7,948 bases of DNA from CAYZUC01 sp964481705 (GTDB taxonomy: Bacteria > Bacillota > Clostridia > Lachnospirales > Lachnospiraceae), in the NCBI GenBank assembly GCA_964481705.1, contig CAYZUC010000119.1, positions 1 to 7,948 of the forward strand. Reading direction: 5' to 3'. This document shows positions 1 through 4,914 of this stretch, one piece after another (position 1 is the stretch's first letter; every line of letters starts with the position of its first letter). A program made the position numbers and the translations under genes. Below the pieces are notes generated by a model. That model was not told where the DNA came from. It searched no databases and saw only the letters and a program-made list of their open reading frames with translations.

Positions 1-579
1 GAGTTTTTCTAAATCCTTTGGATTGACAAGCAATCTGGAAGAAGACGCAAGTTCGGAGTTCATCTGCGAGTCCCGGATAAATCCTTTTATTTGAAAAGGA
101 ATCCCGTATAATTCTATTGTTTTTGCTCCGCTTGCCATTTTCTCCAGACACAGGGGAAGATAGATTTCTCCCTCCTTGGGATAAACCGGATTTCCCTCCA
201 TATCAGTCAGATAATCAAACTCCTGACTCTGTACACTGCAGCCATAATCTATCACACTTCCTGCCAGCGTCTGCCCATCGATACGAATCTCATCCCCGTC
301 AATATTCAGGAATTCCATGACCTGCCAGGCTTTCACCATGGGTGTATTTTTTGCAAACTGTTCCATTTGCATCCTATCAACCGTGCCTGCATGCATTTGT
401 ATAAAATGCGGTGTCTTTGCGTGCTCCATCATAGAGTCGATTGAACCCGAGAGATTGCCGAGTAATATCATCGCCGTACTTAGCAATAAAGCTGACATCG
501 TAATCATAAGTACGGTTGCGATGGAAATCAGACGGCTGCTTTTGATATCATTTTTTAAGTATTTCCAGAATATATTCAT
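1..579 (-). CDS. FtsX-like ABC transporter permease, N-terminal part (runs off left edge)
   Basis: The reading frame is open from the ATG at 579 to the window edge (193 codons, no stop), so the C-terminal part lies outside. A short cytoplasmic stretch (MNIFWKYLKNDIKSSR) precedes one long hydrophobic helix at about residues 17-42. A soluble domain of about 150 residues then begins, with motifs such as NIDGDEIRIDG and YPKEGEIYLP. A first TM helix followed by a large extracytoplasmic domain is typical of FtsX/MacB-type permeases, which export peptides, drugs or lipids or act in antimicrobial-peptide sensing with a separate ATPase. The start is supported by GGAG six bases upstream of the ATG. The gene lies 44 bp after the MFS gene on the same strand and is probably in its operon. 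No ATPase gene lies upstream in this window, so it must be downstream or elsewhere. Family call fairly sure; substrate unknown. Confidence 0.8.
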   Translation of the reverse strand, partial: MNIFWKYLKNDIKSSRLISIATVLMITMSALLLSTAMILLGNLSGSIDSMMEHAKTPHFIQMHAGTVDRMQMEQFAKNTPMVKAWQVMEFLNIDGDEIRIDGQTLAGSVIDYGCSVQSQEFDYLTDMEGNPVYPKEGEIYLPLCLEKMASGAKTIELYGIPFQIKGFIRDSQMNSELASSSRLLVNPKDLEKL

Positions 580-606
580 ACTGTTCTCCATTCATTTGTA
601 CAAGTG

Positions 607-623
607 CCTGTCTCTTACACAGG
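607..623 (-). other. Small hairpin between MFS and permease genes
   Basis: Directly after the MFS stop codon a 5-bp stem (CCTGT / ACAGG) closes a 7-nt loop. There is no U-tract, so it does not look like a full terminator. It could protect the upstream mRNA or tune permease expression, or be chance. Confidence 0.25.
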
Positions 624-1898
624 TCATGCCTTCTGTTCTTCCAAACGTCTTATTGACTTTGTCCGATAAATCATAACTGCCAAAACACACAGCATTACCC
701 CGCCTGTCATGATCAAAAGAGCTACTCCTCTACCGGCTCCTGACCCAATAATTCTTCCTATGCTATTTGCTAATACTCCATCCGCTCTCATCATTGGCTC
801 AAAAATCTGATCCGCAAGAGTACCAATACATGCATTGGCGACCACATATCCCATCTGAGAAATCAGTCCAATGATCCCCCACGCTCTCCCTTGCAGCTCA
901 TTCGGTATGTTTTTTCTTACCAGGATATCTAAGCACGTATTCGCATATGGCAGCGCAGCAAAGAAAAAGAAACCGGCAACCGTAACAAATATGATGTTTT
1001 CACGAGCTCCAAAGAGTGCCATGAACAGCCCATCCACAAACATGGAAATCGAAAGGATCCTAACATAGTTTTTCTTGATACCCCATACGCCAATAAGAAT
1101 ACTGCTCACTAACATACCGCATGCACACAAGGTCTCGCAGGTTCCAAGTGCTGCCTCATCTGCAAAGGATAGGATCATCGGTGTACAAAGTGTCTGTATA
1201 AACGTCAGGAAGAAACAGATTCCAAAGGATAACAGAATTAATAAGAAGATTCCTCTGTTCTTCGTTATGATTGCCATCCCTTCCTTCATCTCTGCCCAAA
1301 AGCTCTTTTTCTCTGTTTCCTTATGTGCTGTGATTTTCTTTCTAACAAAGAGTGTAACCCCTACCGTGATAAAGAATGTACCTATGTCGATAAGCAGAAT
1401 TGTCTCTATCCCACTATACTTCATCAGAAATCCTGCAAGAAAAGGAGAGATCAGAAATTTTGCAGATCCGGCAGTCTGAACCAGTCCGCTTGCCTTATCG
1501 TACTCTTCCTCCGGAAGAAGGTCGGTAATCGTGGAGCGATACGCCGGCTCTAAGAGTGCCGCAAATACAGAGCTGATTCCGACTCCAATACATATCTGCA
1601 GCAATCCTGCATGTCCGCTCAATACACAAACCAAAATATATACCAGCCCTATCGCCGAAAAACTGTCTCCAATAATCATCAATAATCTTCTGTCGTAGCG
1701 GTCAGCCAAAACTCCTGCTACCGGTCCAAGTACTACCGTAGGTAGCAATGCAAGCAAAGATACGAGTGCTGTTGCTGTCGCCATGCCTGTCCTTTGAAAT
1801 ACATATACGCCCAATCCAAAAGCAGTAAGCCCACTACCAATGGTAGATATTAATTCTCCCATCCATAAAATCATAAAATTCCTCATGCTCTTCTTCAT
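624..1898 (-). CDS. MFS efflux transporter, DHA3-like (macrolide-efflux type)
   Basis: The protein is 424 aa from the chosen start and highly hydrophobic throughout, as expected for a 12-helix major facilitator. The N-terminus (RNFMILWMGELISTIGSGL) and the loop 2-3 motif A (GVLADRYDRR, about residues 62-71) match proton-driven drug exporters of the DHA3/MFS_3 group. A basic, polar loop (KKITAHKETEKK) marks the middle of the protein. It likely exports a toxic compound across the cytoplasmic membrane; the substrate cannot be read from sequence. I prefer the ATG at 1898, which has GGAG six bases upstream. An in-frame ATG at 1910 would add four residues but has its SD-like bases directly abutting the start. 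A palindromic operator sits in the promoter region at 1952-1972, and the tetR gene lies immediately upstream, so repression by that TetR is the likely control. The permease gene follows it. Confidence 0.9.
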   Translation of the reverse strand: MKKSMRNFMILWMGELISTIGSGLTAFGLGVYVFQRTGMATATALVSLLALLPTVVLGPVAGVLADRYDRRLLMIIGDSFSAIGLVYILVCVLSGHAGLLQICIGVGISSVFAALLEPAYRSTITDLLPEEEYDKASGLVQTAGSAKFLISPFLAGFLMKYSGIETILLIDIGTFFITVGVTLFVRKKITAHKETEKKSFWAEMKEGMAIITKNRGIFLLILLSFGICFFLTFIQTLCTPMILSFADEAALGTCETLCACGMLVSSILIGVWGIKKNYVRILSISMFVDGLFMALFGARENIIFVTVAGFFFFAALPYANTCLDILVRKNIPNELQGRAWGIIGLISQMGYVVANACIGTLADQIFEPMMRADGVLANSIGRIIGSGAGRGVALLIMTGGVMLCVLAVMIYRTKSIRRLEEQKA

Positions 1899-1948
1899 GC
1901 TTATCTCCATTCCTGCACTTCTCTTTGTGCATTTAATTCTGCTTATCT

Positions 1949-1977
1949 ATTACAGACCGACCGTCGGTCTGTGTTCT
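1949..1977 (-). promoter_or_regulatory. Candidate promoter of the MFS-permease operon
   Basis: On the minus strand, TGTAAT (1949-1954, 5 of 6 matches to TATAAT) lies 17 bp downstream of AGAACA (1972-1977, only 3 of 6 matches to TTGACA). The TetR-type palindrome fills the spacer, the classic layout for repression by blocking polymerase. The weak -35 makes this assignment tentative. It is supported by the tetR terminator just upstream, which implies a separate start for the MFS mRNA. Confidence 0.4.
1952..1972. promoter_or_regulatory. TetR-type operator upstream of MFS gene
   Basis: A perfect 10-1-10 palindrome: arm ACAGACCGAC, central C at 1962, arm GTCGGTCTGT. Its 17-bp core is identical to the palindrome in front of tetR. 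Perfect palindromes of this GACCGAC/GTCGGTC type are common TetR-family operators. Its position 54 bp upstream of the preferred MFS start fits repression of the pump. Confidence 0.8.
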
Positions 1978-1979
1978 TG

Positions 1980-2006
1980 TAAAAAAGATACCACATAGCT
2001 GTGGCA
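1980..2006 (-). terminator. Intrinsic terminator of tetR
   Basis: Six bases after the tetR stop, the minus strand folds into a 7-bp stem (TGCCACA / TGTGGTA, one G-U pair) with a GCTA tetraloop, followed by TCTTTTTTA. Hairpin plus U-run is a standard rho-independent terminator. It separates the tetR transcript from the pump operon. Confidence 0.7.
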
Positions 2007-2012
2007 CTTTGT

Positions 2013-2630
2013 TTAAAACAATTGGTATAACAGATTAAAATCCTCATTCTTAGTTTGAAAAATACGATTCAGATTATAGATGAAAGCCTGTATCCTCTTT
2101 TGCGTTGCCTCCGGCTCCGTTTCATTCATATCATCAAAGGCAATATCTGCATAAATCAGAATCATCTCAACACTCTCACGTGGATACTCCGTCTCAAAAA
2201 CGCCTTCCTTTATTCCCTCCTCCACCAGCTCCGTAAGGATTGGTACCAATTCCCTTTCAAGCATCTCTCTCTGTCGCTGGTGAATCAAAATATTCTGAGG
2301 CTTGTGCATAAGATTCAAAAGCTCCATGCCATCAAGCTCCTGTACATTTAACGCTCCAAATGTCATAAATACTCGAACCGGAATCGTCTGTGACTTGTCT
2401 GCCGCCGCCATTCTTGCACGAGCGATCAACATATTTGTAATCCGCTCTATCATAGCATTCATAATCTCTTCTTTGCTTTTAAAGTGATAATACAAAGTCC
2501 CCTTTGCAATCCCAACGCTGTTCATAATATCGTTAACACTTGTTGCTTCATAGCCTTTTTCATAGAAAAGTCTGGTAGCAGCATCCAGAATTTCATTTTT
2601 TCGTTCCACTGCTGTTTTTCCATTTGACAT
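2013..2630 (-). CDS. TetR/AcrR-family transcriptional repressor
   Basis: The protein is 205 aa, the normal TetR length. The N-terminal domain is textbook: ILDAATRLFYEKGYEATSV (about residues 14-32), then the helix-turn-helix with IAKGTLYYHFKSKEEI (about 41-56) including the conserved YYHF recognition-helix end. The C-terminal half (about 60-205) is the variable all-helical ligand-binding and dimer domain; its ligand is unknown. SD AAGGA stands about eight bases upstream of the ATG. It very likely binds the two matching palindromes at 1952-1972 and 2654-2672, repressing both the pump operon and itself until an inducer, probably a pump substrate, binds. It is transcribed in the same direction as the pump but ends at its own terminator. 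Confidence 0.93.
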   Translation of the reverse strand: MSNGKTAVERKNEILDAATRLFYEKGYEATSVNDIMNSVGIAKGTLYYHFKSKEEIMNAMIERITNMLIARARMAAADKSQTIPVRVFMTFGALNVQELDGMELLNLMHKPQNILIHQRQREMLERELVPILTELVEEGIKEGVFETEYPRESVEMILIYADIAFDDMNETEPEATQKRIQAFIYNLNRIFQTKNEDFNLLYQLF

Positions 2631-2653
2631 ATTTGTTTTCCTTACTGTTTTAT

Positions 2654-2672
2654 TAGACCGACCGTCGGTCTA
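2654..2672. promoter_or_regulatory. TetR-type operator upstream of tetR
   Basis: A perfect 9-1-9 palindrome: TAGACCGAC, central C at 2663, GTCGGTCTA. It shares its 17-bp core with the operator before the MFS gene. It begins about seven bases after the tetR -10 box, so a bound repressor would cover the transcription start: autoregulation. Confidence 0.8.
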
Positions 2673-2679
2673 TAAATAG

Positions 2680-2708
2680 AGAATAGCTTATTTTATTCCT
2701 CTTGTCAA
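2680..2708 (-). promoter_or_regulatory. Sigma-A promoter of tetR
   Basis: Minus strand: perfect -35 TTGACA (2703-2708), 17-bp spacer, -10 TATTCT (2680-2685, 4 of 6). The predicted start falls at about 2672-2674, at the edge of the operator. It reads only leftward into tetR. Confidence 0.7.
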
Positions 2709-2749
2709 CAGATAATTTACTTTCGTATCCGACATTGTGTATATTATAT

Positions 2750-2778
2750 TTGACATTTAGTCGTGTGAGTGATATAGT
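2750..2778 (+). promoter_or_regulatory. Sigma-A promoter of the regulator / 4-TM protein cassette
   Basis: Plus strand: perfect -35 TTGACA (2750-2755), 17-bp spacer, -10 TATAGT (2773-2778, 5 of 6). The predicted start at about 2785 leaves a leader of only about 13 nt, so the ribosome site AGAGGTGA (2786-2793) begins essentially at the 5' end of the mRNA. The hexamer GACATT occurs at 2731-2736 and again at 2752-2757, overlapping the -35; it could be part of a regulator site, but no palindrome is evident. Confidence 0.75.
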
Positions 2779-2797
2779 ACCTACAAGAGGTGATGAA

Positions 2798-3016
2798 ATG
2801 AGTAGAAATATCCCAATTAAAGTCGCACGTGCCCAGTTGGACATGACGCAGAAACAGCTTGCAGATGCTGCTGGTGTTTCGAGACAGACCATCAATGCCA
2901 TTGAGCAGGGAGAATACAATCCCACAATTAAGCTTTGCAGAACGATTTGTCACGTGTTAGGAAAATCATTAGATGAATTATTTGGAGAGGATGAGCAGAA
3001 TGAAGAAACAAAGTAA
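2798..3016 (+). CDS. Small Cro/CI (XRE)-family transcriptional regulator
   Basis: The protein is 72 aa and almost entirely one HTH_3 domain. Helices 2 and 3 are TQKQLADAAGVSRQTINAIE (about residues 17-36), followed by the conserved NPTIKLCRTICHVLGKSLDELF, typical of compact Cro/CI-like regulators of Firmicutes. The ATG at 2798 is chosen because AGAGGTGA precedes it and because the residues before it (an upstream TTG-started extension to 2702) would run back through the promoter. It shares an mRNA with the membrane protein gene, whose start overlaps its end by 17 bp. Such small regulators usually autoregulate and control the neighbouring membrane gene; target and signal here are unknown. It is divergent from tetR and has its own promoter. 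Confidence 0.9.
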   Translation: MSRNIPIKVARAQLDMTQKQLADAAGVSRQTINAIEQGEYNPTIKLCRTICHVLGKSLDELFGEDEQNEETK

Positions 3017-3467
3017 ATCAAATTTAGATGAAATGAAAGAACTGGAACTACTACACATCGAAAGAAATGGCTGCTGGATTGCCTTCTGGGGACTTTTCAC
3101 TGTACAGGCAGTACAGTTTGCCATGAGCGGCGGTGCTCTGAACCGTGAGCTGGCAGGCGAATGGATCGTTTTTATGATTTTAAGCTTGTATCTTGCTGTC
3201 GCATGCTTACGCAAGGGAATCTGGGACCGCCACTTGAAACCCAATTTTACAACGAATCTAATTGTAAGCCTACTGGCAGGAGCTGTGTGCGCAGTCATGT
3301 TTTTTGTAAAATCCTATTATAACTATGGTAGCCTGTCGGGATCTATAGCAACTGCAATTTTTAGTTTTGTTTTTTACAGTGCTCTCTGTCTTGGTGTACT
3401 CAGTATTACTGCTGCCCTATTTAAAAGTCGTAAAAATAGAATGGAAAATGAGGAGAAAGATTCTTAA
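3000..3467 (+). CDS. Four-helix integral membrane protein of unknown function (DUF6773-like)
   Basis: The protein is 155 aa from the preferred ATG at 3000, which has GGAGAGG nine bases upstream. An ATG at 2991 abuts that SD and one at 2973 lacks one. It has a charged cytoplasmic-looking N-terminus (about residues 1-22, MKKQSKSNLDEMKELELL), then four predicted membrane segments at about 24-42, 54-71, 86-104 and 117-140, and a charged tail rich in K, R and E. No catalytic motif is seen. The pattern (short acidic/basic N-terminus, ELELLHIERNG, four TMs, partner of a small XRE gene) recalls the DUF6773 family as I remember it; this needs a profile search. The 17-bp overlap with the regulator gene indicates translational coupling. 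Its stop codon overlaps that of the convergent peptidase gene. Confidence 0.8.
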   Translation: MKKQSKSNLDEMKELELLHIERNGCWIAFWGLFTVQAVQFAMSGGALNRELAGEWIVFMILSLYLAVACLRKGIWDRHLKPNFTTNLIVSLLAGAVCAVMFFVKSYYNYGSLSGSIATAIFSFVFYSALCLGVLSITAALFKSRKNRMENEEKDS

Positions 3468-3476
3468 TCTTTCTCC
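3452..3476. terminator. Perfect hairpin spanning both convergent stop codons (possible weak terminator)
   Basis: The arms GGAGAAAGATT (3452-3462) and AATCTTTCTCC (3466-3476) are perfect inverted repeats around a 3-nt loop. The TAA stops of the plus-strand membrane gene (3465-3467) and the minus-strand peptidase gene (3466-3464) sit at its tip. Leftward it is followed by TCATTTTCC, a modest T-rich run; rightward there is no T-run. It may terminate leftward transcription or act as an mRNA end stabiliser for both genes. Confidence 0.45.
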
Positions 3477-4432
3477 CCGAACTGACTCGCTGTTTTCAGT
3501 CCGTATGCCGGTTCTGCGGACTGAACTGCGTTTACAATTGCCTTTTCTATCTGCTCTGTTGCCAATACACCCAGAGCATCAAAGTTCACATCTACTTCTC
3601 CGGTTGCCATGACAAAAATGGTATCTCCATCGGCCGAAGAATGAACCGGTTTGATCACTCTTGCATAACCATCATGCGCAATCGAGGCAATCTTTGTACA
3701 CTCTGCTTTTGTCAATTTCCCATTGGTAATAATACAGCTGATAGTCGTATTTCCCTTAAACACATCAAATTGATTGCTGATATCTGATTTAATCTCTTCA
3801 GATGTCGAAAGCAAACTGCTTCCATCCTCAGAGAGCATTCCGGCTATCTGCTTTCCATCACGGTCAAAAACATCTCCCAACGCATTTACAGCTACAATGG
3901 CACCAATCTGAAGCTCTCCGAGCTGAACAGCGCTGGAGCCCTGTCCACTCTTCATCATACGACTCACACCTCTATATTTTCCAACGGTCGCTCCGGTTCC
4001 GGCTCCGTAATTACCATCCCGGTATTTTGCTTGATATGCATTCGCTGCTGCCTGATATCCCATCTCACGATTTGGCCGCGCCTTGAAGTCACCGACCACC
4101 AAATCAAAAAGAGAGGCTCCACAGACAATTGGCACCAAACCAACTCCTACATCGAACCCAACACCCTTTTCTTCGAGGTAATTCATCACTCCGCTTCCCG
4201 ACTCCAATCCATAAGCACTACCTCCGGACAATGTCACGGCATGAATCTGCTGTACCATGTTTTCCGGCTTTAACAGGTCCGTTTCCCGCGTCGCCGGTCC
4301 ACCACCACGTACCGCCACTCCCGCAACAGCACCTTTCTCACATATAATTGCTGTAACACCGGTAGCTCCCACTGGATCCTCCGTGGAACCAATTTTAAAA
4401 CCCTTTACATCCGTAACTTTGATTCTATCCAT
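3464..4432 (-). CDS. P1-family peptidase (DmpA/L-aminopeptidase-D-esterase type, MEROPS S58)
   Basis: The protein is 322 aa, normal for the short bacterial members of this family. The N-terminal part has DPVGATGVTAIICEKG and VRGGGPATRETDLL (about 42-54), then HAVTLSGGSAYGLESGSG (about 64-81), a family signature. The block NYGAGTGATVGKYRG follows at about 141-155. The segment GNTTIS (227-232) corresponds to the place where DmpA-type enzymes cleave themselves and expose an Ser/Thr nucleophile; here Thr229 or Thr230 would serve. HDGYARVIKPVHSSADGDTI (about 253-272) completes the fold. These Ntn-like hydrolases act as cytoplasmic aminopeptidases, D-amidases or esterases on small peptides; the true substrate is unknown. 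SD AAGGAAGG precedes the ATG. It starts 29 bp after the PAS fragment and probably depends on the kinase promoter. It appears intact. Confidence 0.92.
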   Translation of the reverse strand: MDRIKVTDVKGFKIGSTEDPVGATGVTAIICEKGAVAGVAVRGGGPATRETDLLKPENMVQQIHAVTLSGGSAYGLESGSGVMNYLEEKGVGFDVGVGLVPIVCGASLFDLVVGDFKARPNREMGYQAAANAYQAKYRDGNYGAGTGATVGKYRGVSRMMKSGQGSSAVQLGELQIGAIVAVNALGDVFDRDGKQIAGMLSEDGSSLLSTSEEIKSDISNQFDVFKGNTTISCIITNGKLTKAECTKIASIAHDGYARVIKPVHSSADGDTIFVMATGEVDVNFDALGVLATEQIEKAIVNAVQSAEPAYGLKTASQFGEKD

Positions 4433-4461
4433 TCTGTATACCTTCCTTTATAAAGATTTCT

Positions 4462-4914
4462 CTATCCTTCACTCTGTCTGCTGGTTTTGCTTTCCACAAG
4501 CTCCGTAATATCGGAGAAAATCGTAACCTGTACCGGAGCGTCAATACCGGTAATCTGCGTAATTGAAATGATTGCCTTAATCCACCGTATCTTCCCATCC
4601 GGGTGAATAATCCGATACTCACCAACAGATGGTTCCTTTTTGCCATATGCACAACGAATAATATCCCGTGCCATGTCACGGTCATCCGGATGTATCAATT
4701 CTAACGCTTCCTGCATACTTTTTGGAGATTCTTCTCTGGATATTTTATGTATTTCATAGAATTTATCATTTGCCATGATTAATTCAAAGAAATCCTCATG
4801 AATCGCAAAAGCTGAGATTCCATTTTCCACAGTGTTAAGGATCGTGTCTAATTTATCAGCGGTTTCTGATGCCTTCTTGCGTAATTGGTGTAACTCCGTT
4901 ACATCTGTAACCAC
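4462..4914 (-). CDS. PAS-domain protein fragment downstream of the truncated kinase (probable gene remnant)
   Basis: Counting from a GTG at 4914 this is 150 aa, but the same frame is open and protein-like further up to about 5001. That upstream part reads as the tail of a PAS domain (GKPDGSIALLRASSS, then LADYGNEVITSVVTDVTEL). After it come a short coiled linker (HQLRKKASETADKL) and one complete PAS domain (about residues 20-145 of the 150), with IHPDDR, EYRIIHPDGKIRW and a closing FSDITEL. The protein ends soon after, with no output domain (kinase, GGDEF, REC). The GTG has no convincing SD and cuts a PAS domain in half, so I regard this as the C-terminal remnant of a larger sensor protein, joined to the kinase gene by a deletion. 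Translation could still occur by coupling, since it overlaps the kinase stop by 16 bp. Confidence 0.6.
   Translation of the reverse strand: MVTDVTELHQLRKKASETADKLDTILNTVENGISAFAIHEDFFELIMANDKFYEIHKISREESPKSMQEALELIHPDDRDMARDIIRCAYGKKEPSVGEYRIIHPDGKIRWIKAIISITQITGIDAPVQVTIFSDITELVESKTSRQSEG

Noticed and set aside
608..617. CTGTCTCTTA followed by CACA, resembling the Tn5 mosaic end
   Set aside because: Only ten bases match in a row and the next two bases of the end are missing. The site sits naturally in a hairpin after the MFS stop, with no transposase or target duplication.
2702..2797. TTG-started N-terminal extension of the small XRE regulator
   Set aside because: It would translate through the -35 and -10 boxes and the ribosome site. 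The ATG at 2798 has a proper SD, and the HTH domain starts just after it.
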